NCBI GenBank assembly: GCA_031213475.1
Contig: JARUPZ010000002.1
Coordinates: forward strand, 9,436,830 to 9,500,829
Length of the DNA: 64,000 nucleotides
Origin: Nereocystis luetkeana
Lineage: Eukaryota > Sar > Phaeophyceae > Laminariales > Laminariaceae
Direction of reading: 5' to 3'
Part shown: positions 45,992 to 57,362 of the stretch, one piece after another
Layout: every line of letters starts with the position of its first letter
Numbering within the stretch: position 1 is the stretch's first letter
Notes under the pieces: model-generated
The model's input: only the letters and a program-made list of their open reading frames with translations
Told to the model about the DNA's origin: nothing
The model's database searches: none
Position numbers and translations under genes: made by a program

Positions 45992-48199
45992 CTGGTGGAG
46001 AGCTGGACGACGTAGGCCGCGCGGCACCCACCCTCCTCCGCGAAGAGGTGCGACAGAACGTCGGCGACACACGCGTGGTGCGGACTGTACACCAGCGCCG
46101 ACCCCACGGCCACGTCGCAGCGGAGCGAGTTTGATTCTAGAAGATGCGAACCGGCCGGCGTCATCGTCCCTTACAGAAGCAACGGAAAAAAAACGGCGGC
46201 GGCGGCGGCGGCGAGTCAGTCCCTTCGGAAGGGGCGCATAGCGCGTGGGGCAATCGCGCTGTACGCACGCGCTCAACGGGGTACCGGGTATGGTAGGGGT
46301 GATGCATGCACACAAACGCATGTCTGGTACGCTACACACGCACATATATATACACCCAAGTGAATTCTTCAGTTGAGCGCCGATCCAGGCAAAAATAAAA
46401 GTAAATGTTCATAAAAAGGTTGCTAAAAATCAATGCGAACCTGGTATGTGTTCGTTACGCGAACGTGGAACACACGAGGACAGGCGATGCTAAATCAAGT
46501 GATGCCTCGACAAGCTTTTACTCGTTTCTTCCGTGTATCTAACGTCAACCTAATCCGCTGGCGCCTCAGCGGACCTACCAAGAGGATGTTGCTTCTTTTC
46601 TACCGTTCTCCCCCCGCAAACCTGATTGCCTGGAGTCGGGGCCTCGGTCGTCCCACCACCAGCTGCTCCCCTCCGCCGCCTCCCCGGACCCCCGCCGCGC
46701 CTCACCGTCCCCGGCGTACGCTGTCCAGTCCAGTTTGCGAACCCGAACACGAGAGAGCGGTAGCAACGGTGCCCTATGCGGCGGCGTCGGCGGCGGACAG
46801 GAGTAATTTCTACCCTCGAGAGCGGCGGAATCACTCGCGGCAGCGGAAGCGAGACGTACAGGCGAGTCTCCGCGTCGACGCCGTTCTTGGTCGTCGATTC
46901 GCACGAGACCACCACCATCCCCACCGGCTGTATCGGGGGGAGCAGCGCAGCGGTGGAGTATCCGAGGCCGCCTCCACCGTGGCGACGACGTTCCCGTCGT
47001 CGATTCTAACCGTGGGGCGTCGCCCCCGTGCAGATTTTGCAGGTATTCGGCCTCCGGTATTTGTTGTTGCGCCTGCTGCTGCTGCTGCTGCTGCTGTTGT
47101 TCTCGCTGCTGCAGTTGTTCTCGCTGCTGCTGCTGCTGCTGCTGTTCTCGCTGCTGCTGCTGCTGCTGCTGTTGCCGTCCACACTGCCGGTTCCCCCCCT
47201 TTTGCAGTTTGGGCCGTCGTTGTTGCGGTGCAGTTGCGGGCCCGTCATCCGCGCCTTCTCCTTGTCCGCCCCGGCTCCGGCGAACCTCGATAGGCTCCCC
47301 GGCGGCTACGGTAGAAGCTATACGCGGCACGCGGTTCGCCTCGATGTTGTGGCGCAGGTTAACGAGCAGCTCGTCCACGTAGTCTTCGCCGAGGTTTTCC
47401 GTGGGCCGAGCGTGCAATCGGGCACGGAGTGGCGGGGGGGGGGGGGGGGGGCATCAGAAACACATTTTGATATGGTGGGTATATCGTGAAGCAAGGAGTC
47501 ACATCGGCGGCGGAGTTATTAACCCGTCGACATTGCAGGGAACGCGCGGCAGAGGATATATAGTAAATAAAGACGGCGGGCTCGTCACGACGGAGAGGCA
47601 GATATACTATATAGAGCAACTCCTCCTCCTCCGCCGAATTCTGGGGTGTCCACAAAAACAAAAACCGAGCCGCCACATTGCGGCGCGCCTCTCTCCATCG
47701 GGGCCAGGTCGAGTCAATCAACAGGTTTTCAGCAATTGTTCCATTATCGCTCGCCGCACGCAGAAAGTGCGTGACGAAACTTGGGCACTCTTTCTCTCTC
47801 CCGGCGAGAGAGAGAGAGAGAGAGAGAGCGAGATAGGCTTCTAGGGGAAGACCTGGAGACGCCCCCCACGAACTGCGCTACTAGATTAAAACAGTTCGCC
47901 CGCAAAAGCAGTCTTCTCAACGAACGACCAGACTCAACCATGCCCCAAGCAAAGCATAACCTGACACGACCTGTCAGCGTGACGCCCTTAGCGAGGTACC
48001 CGGCCGTGATGCCGCATAGCCCAAGCCCGCTCCCGAGCTCCAGCACGTCTAGACCCCGGACGACCTCGGGGTTTTCCAACAGCCAGGCCGACAGAAGCAA
48101 GGCCGCGCACCAAACATCCCCGCCGACCTTGCAGTTGTTGTTGAGTGAAACGTAGCAGTACGGAGAGTCGTCAGCCATTCTGATAAATGCTTGTAACAT
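45992..48199 (-). CDS. Class I SAM-dependent methyltransferase (METTL21/FAM86-like) with Gln-rich insert; C-terminus incomplete
   Basis: Likely protein-lysine methyltransferase of the seven-strand fold. Exons: 48199-47971, 47383-46622, about 46136-45992. Family pattern in order: GGDVWCAALLLSAWLLENP, SAM-binding motif I LDVLELGSGLGLCG, acidic post-I VTLTDYVDELLVNLRHNIEA (the D is built across the first junction), LDW inside VRVRKLDWTAYAG, and DVAVGSALVYSPHHACVAD followed by GGCRAAYVVQLSTR. Both introns are phase 1 and join cleanly. Between NLRHNIEAN and RVRKLDW lies an unusual insert of well over 100 residues with several poly-Gln runs separated by Arg-Glu. The start may be the ATG at 48199 or at 48178; alternatively 48179 is an acceptor and an upstream exon exists. 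Exon 4 lacks a good GT donor (AG/GCGAGC at its possible end), so the last residues and stop are not assigned. Substrate unknown. Confidence 0.7.
47061..47174 (-). repeat. CAG-rich repeat coding for poly-Gln in the methyltransferase
   Basis: On the coding strand: runs of CAG, some CAA, broken by CGA GAA (Arg-Glu) at four points and once by CTG CAG. The frame stays open through the whole array and joins conserved methyltransferase motifs on both sides, so this array is coding, unlike the CTG tract at 4.2 kb. Confidence 0.85.
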
Positions 48200-48206
48200 T
48201 AAGGGT

Positions 48207-48275
48207 TAGGGGGGGGGGGGGGGGGGGTGTACTCGTGCCATGCATGGTTGTAGTGGTATGGCCATAGGGAGAGGG
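48207..48275 (+). repeat. Poly-G-headed repeat A, short fragment
   Basis: About 20 G, then TGTACTCGTGCCATGCATGG and TTGTAGTGGTATGGCCATAG. Ends in a G-rich block. Lies directly upstream of the methyltransferase start codon candidates, so on the transcribed strand a poly-C run precedes that exon. Confidence 0.75.
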
Positions 48276-48895
48276 GGAGGCGGGGGGAGGAGGGGGGGCT
48301 AAAGGGGGGAGATTGCCACCAAACAAAAGTTTCCAGCAAGTGTAGAGCCCCCATCCATTGCTGCAGCCTTTGCCCGTACGCGTCTTGAGAAAACACGCGC
48401 TTTTGTCAAGCGTTGCTGCTGCTGTAGCGTGCGACCTCGGGGGCGGTAGGCTCCACAAAGAGGTGGCCGGTGGCGGCAAAGGGGTAAAGAGGCATGGCGC
48501 GAAACAATATTTTTGACAATCGCCGTTGCCGTTCGTGCAAATCTTGTCCGCGCCGAACCCGCGAGTTAAAGCCAAAAGCTGCATCCAGGGGGTGGGGGGG
48601 CGGGGGGCCATCCTCTGGGCACTTCTTAGCGGTCTCGATTTTTTTACTCGTCCGAGCGATATCTTTCAGCTGTCGATTCAGCAGTGAGCGGCCGATGATA
48701 TCGTGTTTCTCTCAAATTCAGAGCGTACCAACACTCAGCATAAGCATAGCAGCAGTACATCAGTAGTGCAACAGTACATCAGCAGCGGTAGCGGAAAAAT
48801 ACTCCGAATACGTGAGGCACACCGGCATCATACAGCATAATCTCATACGGAAGTACCATACCCCGGACATGACGCCATCTCCGTTGACCTGCCGA

Positions 48896-49150
48896 AGCTT
48901 CAACACCAGCGCTTGTCCAAGCCATGCTCGGCTGCTATTCTCGTCGCTGTTGCTGCCATTCGTGTTGTTGCTGTTGTTGTTGCCGCTGCTGCCGTTATTG
49001 TTATTGTTGCTGATGTTTTTACCGCAGTCGCCGTCATCGCCGTCAGTGTAGGTACTGATGCTGCTCGAAGTCACGGGAACACAGACGTCGCGCTCGAGAC
49101 CGAGAACCCCGGCGAGCGACGTGTCCGTGACCTCCGTACCAACCGGCAGA
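48896..49150 (-). CDS. Possible upstream exon of the methyltransferase (tentative)
   Basis: The minus-strand frame reads VGTEVTDTSLAGVLGLERDV, an Asn/Ser/Gly low-complexity run, then AWLGQALVLKLRQ. The acceptor-like GTGATACTGCAG lies at its 5' side and CAG/GTCAAC at its 3' side. A G-x-x-L-x-L-x-Q pattern before the GG-x-VW block is usual in METTL21-type proteins, which favours it. Against it, the phase does not match the AG at 48180; it would fit only an acceptor inside the next exon. May be a chance open frame. Confidence 0.3.
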
Positions 49151-49601
49151 GCGTGGTCCTGCAGTATCACGGCAGTGAACGCGAAATCAAGAAGGGGAGA
49201 AGGAGGGAGGCAGAAAAGGAGGGAAGGAGGGAGGGGGCACCATTGGTGCACAAGCAACGACTGATCTCCTCCGTGTGACATAATCTCATGGAGTGATTTT
49301 TTCTTCTCCTTCTTCTTCTTCTTCTTCTTCTTTTTCTTCTGGCGTTTCCTTAGAGTGGCGCCTTCATCTGGAGTTACCCACGCTCCTGTTCTTTGTTTTT
49401 AGCAGGCAGTTTTCACTGTCTTCCCCCAATGCTCGTCGATTTTGTTGCCGAATCACCAACTCACGCTCTCCTTGTTACGGACGGAGACATGTGTGTGCCT
49501 CTGATGGCGTGTGTTGTCATCGGGCGTCAAACCCCCGGGATTTTTCCCGGCGGAGGGGCGACAGGTGGCGGTCTACTCTACTACTGGCTGGTTGGTATCA
49601 G

Positions 49602-49700
49602 TTAACCCTTTCAGAACCGCACTCCCATATGTGGGGACAAAACACTCTAATTATCAGTAGTTTGTCCCCCAAACGGGACTGGGGTCCTAAAAGGGATAAC
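49602..49700. mobile_element. Short inverted-repeat element, family C copy 3
   Basis: TTAA, then CCCTTTCAGAACCGCACTCC on the left; GGACTGGGGTCCTAAAAGGG then ATAA on the right. Internal arms carry GGGGACAAA and TTTGTCCCCC. TTAA at the left border and a CCCTTT terminus resemble piggyBac-derived MITEs. Confidence 0.8.
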
Positions 49701-50518
49701 ACCCCAACCACGCTCGATATCTACGTACGGGGGTCTTCAAACGGGGCAACAGGTCGCTATACGTATTTACGTTTCGGTATCGCATCAATGTCAGCCCTAC
49801 GATGCATGTTCTCCATCGCTAACGTATTATATGTACCACTGCTGAAGGGTGTAGTTGGTTGCCACGGAAATGGTATCGATATATCTACTGATGTAGGAAC
49901 AACAATCAGTGCGGGGCATGCATGTTTATTTGTGGTTGTGTCGGATGCCGTTGGGTACGAACGAAAGACAAGACAGCTACCAGGAGAGCTGCTCGCAGCA
50001 ACATCGGCAGCATCAACAGCATCAGCATCAGCATCAACACCAGCGACGGCAACAGCACACAAACATCAACATAGACACCAACCACGACAACGAACGAACA
50101 GTAGCGGCAACAGCAACCGCAACAGCAACAACACCAACCTACGTACTGACTGTACCAGGTACGGGCTTCAATATATATACGACCCTCCGAGAATACAACC
50201 CCTACGACGACAGCGACTACCCCTGCACCGCGAACACAGCAACAGCGACAACCAAAACAACAACTTCACCAGCAACGACCCGCACATTCTCGAAACAAAA
50301 AAAAATGCAACCCCCACCTGATAGTCTGAACGCGGCGCCTCCGATGAGAATGGTCTGCGAGTCTCGTCGGTATTATTGACGAGCTGTATCCTCCAGAATG
50401 GGTCTTCTTCTTCCTTCTCATCGAGCGGGGGCATCGCAGATCGCCGAGCTCCCTCCACGGGAGTGTACCAGAGCAGTGCGTAGGTCTGATTTCTGGGTTT
50501 CTTTTGTCGAATATGTAC

Positions 50519-50627
50519 TATTACGGGGGACCATAGTTAATAGGACCTATGCTATAGTTAGAATCCTATATATTTAACCATTTTTACTAACAATATTTGG
50601 TCCTATTAACTATGGTCCCCCGTAATA
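50519..50627. mobile_element. Short inverted-repeat element, family B copy 4
   Basis: Left end ATTACGGGGGACCATAGTTA, right end TAACTATGGTCCCCCGTAAT, exact reverse complements over these 20 bases and into ATAGGACC. Core ATATATTTAACCATTTTTAC. This is the most regular copy and the best guide to the family consensus. Confidence 0.9.
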
Positions 50628-51208
50628 TTAATACTGCTGTACTTGATACATGGTGCCTGGTATATTCGTATCTGGTATAATACCTGGAGTATAAGGCGTA
50701 GCCCAACAGCCAACAGGTTTTCCCCTCCTACGACCAGAAGGCGCCAAGCTAACAACACTGCCGGCTGCCTGCTGACTTTGTCACCGTGCTGCTGGTGTGT
50801 TGGTGCTGCCACCGAGTACCGGGTTACTACTGCAGTGCTGCTGCGGTGCTGCTGCAGTGCTGCTGCGCCGCTGATGATGGTGTGCTGTGGGGTAAAAATC
50901 CCTCCCACAATATTGGTGATCCTTTTCGAATGTGGTTGGGGGGCTCTGGATATTTTATGTTACAATGAGACCAAACGAGAGACCAAACCTAGGCAGGGTT
51001 CCCCAGCGACCTTATGCACTGCTGCGTTGGGCGCAGCGTTAACGGCTCTCAGCACCACACAGACAGCTGTAGCGAGCGCAATATTGCCCGTCCCAGCTAC
51101 GTGGAAGGTGGAAAGTGGAAAGGAGAAAATCTCCATTTTGTTTTTGTTAATAGACGAACATGATTGGTGGAGTTATTTGTCCGCATCCGCAAATAGCGCC
51201 GCATGTTT

Positions 51209-51307
51209 TTTACCTTTTAGAACTTCAGTCCCGTTTTGGGGGACAATCCACTCAAATTCTAAGTAGTTTGTCCCCAAAACGGGACTGCAGTCCTGGAAGG
51301 GTTTAAA
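51209..51307. mobile_element. Short inverted-repeat element, family C copy 4
   Basis: Left end CTTTTAGAACTTCAGTCCCG, right end CGGGACTGCAGTCCTGGAAG then GGTTTAAA. The inner arms GTTTTGGGGGACAA and TTGTCCCCAAAAC pair closely. Confidence 0.8.
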
Positions 51308-51706
51308 AAGTGGCAGTTTTTCATGTATTTACTCGATTACTCGTAACTCGTACCTGGTACGAGCCCATATAGGTTCACGCTTCACATTTCACACATCACA
51401 CGTTACACCTCACGCTTCACAAAGCAGTTCACACCACGTTCACATGTGCACACGTTCAGTCGCGCAGCGCGCAGGCTTTTCGGTGCTTGCTCCCCGTCCT
51501 ACACAGGCGGCGCAGTGCACATATAACCGATGCAGATGAATCATAAGCCATACAATGTGATACCTGGTACCTGGTACTGGTACACCAGTACCTCGTACCA
51601 CGTACGTACGCGATACACCCGCTACATTCAACGAGTGTGGTGTGGTTGGTGTCAGCAGTCAGCAGGGTCAAAACGGTACCTGGTACCTAGTATGCATATA
51701 TACGCC

Positions 51707-52029
51707 GGTCGCCCCGGTGGTTCAAGTGGTTAACCTCGAATTCTACTTGTTTGAGTCCTGGGTTCGAGCCCTAGGAGGGTCGGACTTTGACTTTATTTGC
51801 AAAAATAAAAAAAGGGATTCAATTGTTGAGAGCGCCTTGCAGCGTGGGTAGGCACAATTCGATGCGAGTCGACGAGGGAAGAAAAGGCTGAAATCTTCTC
51901 GCGATAAAAATGAAGGCACGTACCGTATAGCGGGAAGGGGGGAGAAGAGCCTGCTATGTGACCCCGGATCTGAGTTACGAGTTGGAAGGAGAGAGAGAAG
52001 AAGATGTGCGAAGATAATGAATGGGATGG

Positions 52030-52059
<30 letters not shown>
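51707..52059 (+). mobile_element. tRNA-derived SINE, plus-strand copy of a tail-to-tail pair
   Basis: The tRNA-like head carries a box A-like TGGTTCAAGTGG at 51718-51729 and box B GGTTCGAGCCC at 51761-51771, the usual spacing for an internal RNA polymerase III promoter. It is followed by a unique ~250-bp body (GACTTTGACTTTATTTGC, AATTGTTGAGAGCGCC, GGGGAGAAGAGCCTGC) and an A-rich tail that passes into (TA)n at 52030-52059. No protein is coded. Faces an almost identical copy on the other strand. Confidence 0.85.
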
Positions 52060-52060
<1 letters not shown>

Positions 52061-52159
52061 CATTTCTATCGACAGCCATACAGAAAGAAAAAATGCGAGT
52101 TTTGTTACCAACCATTCGAGTGCACTGTTTGATACCGGTAGTCATGGACTCTATCGGCG

Positions 52160-52500
52160 TTTTTTTTTTTTTTTTTTTTCTCATGCCATTCATTATCTTC
52201 GCACATCTTCTTCTCTCTCCTTCCAGCTCGTAACTCAGATCCGGGGTCACATAGCAGGCTCTTCTCCCCCCTTCCCGCTATACGGTACGTGCCTTCATTT
52301 TTATCGCGAGAAGATTTCAGCCTTTTCTTCCCTCGTCGACTCGCATCGAATTGTGCCTACCCACGCTGCAAGGCGCTCTCAACAATTGAATCCTTTTTTT
52401 ATTTTTGCAGATAAAGTCAAAGTCCGACCCACTTGGGGCTCGAACCCAGGACTCAAACAAGTAGAATTCGAGGTTAACCACTTGAACCACCGGGGCGACC
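52160..52500 (-). mobile_element. tRNA-derived SINE, minus-strand copy of a tail-to-tail pair
   Basis: Reverse complement of the plus-strand copy with a handful of substitutions and small indels, one cluster just after box B (CCCCAAGTGGG versus CCCTAGGAGGG). Ends in a 20-base poly-A (poly-T at 52160-52179 on the plus strand). The two 3' tails are separated by about 100 bp of unrelated DNA, so a read-through RNA would fold into a ~320-bp stem. Confidence 0.85.
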
Positions 52501-53615
52501 GGCTCGTATGGGCTCTACCGGCGCAAGGATTTCATCCTGGTAGAAGGCAAGAGGACGGAAATAGGGGATCGCGCTCGAGTACGTCGTGCTTAATAATGTG
52601 CAAAGATATAATCATACGTGTGCAGAGCAGAGGCACGCCAGCACACGGCACGACACTGCCCGCTCCCAAGTGATTATATGATTCAGAGATTGATAACACC
52701 CCACCCATTATCTTATTCCTGCCTCCCTCCCGCCCCCCACCCCCACGTCCACACCTTCCCCCTGCCCCCCCCCCACTCCCCGCCGTCCAAAGGAGGCGTG
52801 GGCGACCACGTCTGGTGCAGATGAGCCGGCAGCAATTCGGCGTGTGTACCATTAATGTATAGTATGATATAAGATATCCCACACCCATGGCCAGCTCGCC
52901 GCGCTCGATTTATCAACAGTGTCCGACCATGAGTAGTCCATTTTCAAAGTACGAATCGGTAGCAGCAACGGGCACGTATACAGAGTAGTATTGCACGCAT
53001 TCGTGCATGGCCTACTTCTAGCACCACACTGACTGCTGAAGAACCGAATGGGTGCAATCAAGACGACACAGCTGCAGTACGTACGTACACGGCAATGAAA
53101 TATGCAAAAGATGAATGCTGCTGTGTGTGTGCTCTTCACATTAAACCGTTCTTTCTACCCGTCGACATCCAGCACAACCAGTGCCCGTGCCGATTCTTCA
53201 ATCCTAGAAGAGACACAAGTTCTGTGGTCACAAAGCTACGCCACAGAGATACTACGTTGCCACGTACCAGGGTATAAAGTAAGCACTGCAGTGGGTAATG
53301 CAATGCCACGTCATCATACTATTAATAGATACGACAGGCACGACATACACAATCTATAAAATAGAGAAACGAAAAGAAACAATCAAAGAGAAAACAAAAA
53401 CAAAAGTAGACAAATCGAAAAAGAAAAAGAATGTAAAGCGAATGGACTAACGGGTGTGTCGCCGAAGATTCGCCACACGCGCACCGATCTCTTTTCGCGC
53501 GGCCATCTCAACGAACGGCGTACCGGTATCGTACAACTTATAAAATTCAGCAAAAATGTGGGATAGACGAGACGTATTACGTAACTTGCAAAGTTGAGTA
53601 TCAACTGATAATACT

Positions 53616-53729
53616 GTTAATGGAAACCATAGTAAATAGGACCAAATACTGTTATTAATAGTAAAACTTACGAAATATATGGGTTTTTGAGTCTACCGTA
53701 GGTCCTATTTAATATGGTCTCCCGTAATA
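53616..53729. mobile_element. Short inverted-repeat element, family B copy 5
   Basis: Left part ACCATAGTAAATAGGACC, right part GTAGGTCCTATTTAATATGG then TCTCCCGTAAT. The outer left end is degraded (the G run has become GGAAA). The core, with TATTAATAGTAAAACTTACG and a GTCTACCGTAGG right arm, resembles the copy at 36.1 kb, suggesting a subfamily. Confidence 0.75.
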
Positions 53730-56700
53730 TTACTAGTGGTATTCAATCAGTCGAACTCACAGCTGATAATTTTACAAAATACTCTCTCGTATCGCCTTTC
53801 ACACCACTTTACGCATTGTTTTTAGTTCAATGCATACTTAGAATTAGAGCACTTCAATTTCTGGAGTAGTACTGTAGTACCCGTACAGTACGAGTACGTA
53901 TAGAAAGAGGGTTAATTTAGCGCACCGATCCAAGCACGGTGTGGGTTGGCATCTGTTCGCCTGCGAACACTACACTGACGCGTGGCTTTTCGTTCAGATG
54001 GCATAGCCGTTGTCATGTGCACATCAACGCCGGAGTTATCGCCTCGAAGAAAAGCGTATCGGAGGTATCACGTGTCATGTACGGCATGCCCCTCGCCAGA
54101 AAGCAACCGACCATTGCTTTCCACCTCGAGTCCAACCAGCAGATTCGATGAAATGCATCATTGCTGGCAGCAGGCCATCGCTTGCGTTACTTTCTTTATT
54201 TGCAACCATGCAGAAGGCGAGGGAGGAAGGGAGGGGGGGGGGGGGGAAGGAAGGGAGGGCAGGCTGGGAAGGGGGGGAGGAGGTCCTCTCCCCCATAGGT
54301 CGGATATTTCGACGCGTGTGCCTGACGCGGCATACGAAACTCCGGATGTTCGAACATGACCAATCGGTAAAGCGTTCGGAATCGCAACAGCAAACATGCG
54401 AAAGTCATGCCTGGACAAGACTAGAATGGGACTAATCAAAACGGGGCCAGCCACCGAGCCAGCCAGACAGCCAGACAGACAGATACACAACTACATGATA
54501 AATACCAGAAATGAAGGCGGATTGACTGACAGACAACAGAGAGGCAAACAGACTGACAGACCACACAGCAGACAGACTCGGATGACAGATAATACCGTTT
54601 TGCTGCCGTTTCAGAGATCCCACAGATAGGCACGGGATAAATACATACCTATACCAGGTACCAGTTATCGTATCAATAATAGTATAAATCTGAGAGCGTA
54701 CGTACCAAAGTACACTATTAATACTGCTGTGTAAGAATAGACAGTAGAAGTTCGGCACTGCTGATTATATGTTACGTACCTTCGTTGAACACTTGAAATT
54801 TGCCGAGAGGCTTAACCTGTAACAGTACCAGGCGAGGAAGCACTCAACCGCCCAGCTTGGAATAGCACTCAGAAACAGGAACTACACCAACGGCAGGCTG
54901 AGATTTACAGATGAACATGAGATTCGGGAGGAAGCCGTCATTCTTTATTGTGACACTTGTGCACAATGCGCCACTATTTCCGAAGCAAGAAGTCCAGGCC
55001 CTGGGCCCGCGTCCCTGCAACATTTTGCTGCAAGCTGCAACACCGCGGCTCAGCCGCGCAGCGCCATTGCTTGGTCGACTTTGCCCTCAAAGGTTCCGCT
55101 ACGAAAACACTCTGCTGCTGCTGCAGACGCCGGAGGCTGACCTGTCCATTTTCCACCCGGCCACGAACAGACAACCTTCGAGCACTTCAAATTAAAATCA
55201 CGGAATCACGCCACACAACCAGCAGCAGCAGCACTACAAAAAAAAAAAAAAAAAAAAAAAGAGGATGAAAATAGGCAAATAACCATGCCCTGGAGGCTAC
55301 TACAGCAGCAGCGGCGAAAGCAGCAGGAGCATGGAGGACGCGGCCTCACTTCCTCCATGACGGCAGTAAGTCAGAATAAGCTTCAAGAAGAGCAGGCATC
55401 GGCAGACACGAACGATAGATAGGGTCCGACCGTTAGCCCCAAGTCGTGGCCGGTGGCAAGGATGCCAGCCAACGCCGAACGCCGCTCATTCATAGCTACA
55501 CACACACAAACACAGAACACACGGAGAGAGCTCGCTTCCCTTCCACCGACGTGTACATACTCGTCATATTAATTTAATCAAAATACAGAAAGCAGTACCA
55601 GGGTACATGTCTCCAAGAAGAACAACAGTCATCGCCATCCGATATTGTCCTGTACCTTCGTACCGCGCGCAACACAGCTATACACCAGCATATACGCACA
55701 CCATGTATCGTACGAGTAGTAAAAAGCGTCGATTTTGATCGATTCATCCCGTCACTGATCGATGATAAAAAACGAGCGGCGGGGACGCAAAGCCTTCCCC
55801 CCCCCCCCCCCCCCCCCCGCCTCCCTCCCTCTCTCCCGCATCCTTTCCTGCCCTCCCTTCCTCCCTTCGTTTTTTTTTCCCCAGCCCCCGCGGAGAACAA
55901 GCCCAAGCTGTTACTACTGCTGCGGACAATTGTTTATTTAATCCGCCGCCAAAAAGCTGCAAGACAGAGGGAAGAAGAGAACAGGGAAGCAACATCGCCG
56001 CCACCGCCGTCGATCCCCCCCTCTTCTCTCCCCTCCCCTTCCCCCTCCCCCGCCACCGCCCCAAGCTCTCCAGCCCCCTCAGCACCGAGGAGCAGTTCAG
56101 GCATTGCGTCTTAAAAAACGTATCACGTATACGTAGGCCACAAGGATCGGCTCCCTCCCTCCCTCTCTCCCTCCCTCCCTCCCTCTCTCCCTCCCTCCCT
56201 CTCTCCCTCCCTCCCTCTCTCTCTCCCTCCCTTCTCTCCTCCTTCCCTCGAAGAAGAAAAACCAGGAAACAAAACGCGGAAAAATGAAAAAAAAAAAAAA
56301 AAACAGGAAAACAAACACAAAAAAAAACAAGAAATAAAAATCGAAAAAAAAACGAAAGTCTTACGTATGTATTGTGGCAACCACACGTCGTTATCGTCGC
56401 CCCCGAACGGCAGCGCCCCCCCCCCCCCCCTCCCCCCCCCGCCTATTATCCTATGTATACTGCTGCGAGCGCAAACGCCCTCCGGTGAACTCGGCACTTT
56501 AAAGACAAAATCATGTTACTTGTTAATAGTAGTAATGGCGCCGCCGCGCGCAACCGTCAGATATTATGGCTATTCAAACGATGACCCCCTACCCCCCCTC
56601 CCCCCCGCTCCCTCTGCAAACGCGAGGCTAGCTAGTGGCCACGGCCCTAAGGCGTTACAGCAGTAGGCTCAAAACTACTGCCAATACAACGACGCGACCT

Positions 56701-57214
56701 GGGGGCAGAACAACGTCCTCCCTCGGGGTGCTCATACTCAGTTACGGCCAGCTTACGCGGGCAGCGCAACGTCAACGTCAACGCCCCCCCCCCGCCCTCC
56801 ATGCCGCGCCCCCCCCCTCTCCTCCCCCCCCCCCCCCCCCCCCCTTCCTCCCCGCTGCGGAGGGGTATTTCCCTTCTAGACGTACACAAGAAGAAACACA
56901 CCGCTGGAAATCCCCAACCCCTAACCCCCCCCTCAAGATCCACAGATAAGAACATATTCGAAAAGGCGAACGGCGCGGCTTCCTTTTTTTAATAGGGTCA
57001 AGCCTAGGGGCACAAGTAAGGGGCGGGCAAGGAGGCCAGCCAGCCAGCCAGCCAGAAGGCGAGCAAAAGGGACGAAACAAAAAAAAAAACAATCCCCCGT
57101 CTTCACGCCCAAGGGAGCAAAAAAACCGGAGGCTCATCGGCAAGAGAAGAAGAAAAAAAAAAAAAAAACAGAAACGAAAACACACACCACACAGTTCGTA
57201 GGAACTCCTGCGTT

Positions 57215-57336
57215 TTCGTCCCCCTGTCCCCCTCCGCCTCGTCGGTGAAAACCCGACGTGCTCCGTCCCGGCACTCTACGCATGCGAGGGTCTACGATCA
57301 TACGACTACGGCCATGCAGGATATCGAATGACCGCC
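57215..57336 (-). repeat. Poly-G-headed repeat A, truncated copy
   Basis: The plus strand reads TCGGTGAAAACCCGACGTGC, TCCGTCCCGGCACTCTACG, GCGAGGGTCTACGATCATAC and GACTACGGCCATGCAGGATA. This is the reverse complement of the first ~120 bp of the family, without a clear poly-C end. Confidence 0.8.
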
Positions 57337-57362
57337 GCCCCCAACCCACCGGAAATTAAATT

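Noticed and set aside
49293-50321. 342-codon plus-strand open frame
   Set aside because: Mostly TTC and CAA/CAG low-complexity translation, crosses a family C element, no recognised domain.
51707-51780. Functional tRNA gene
   Set aside because: Box A and box B are present, but the cloverleaf is incomplete and the unit continues into a repeat body with an A-rich tail and a second copy; a SINE fits better.
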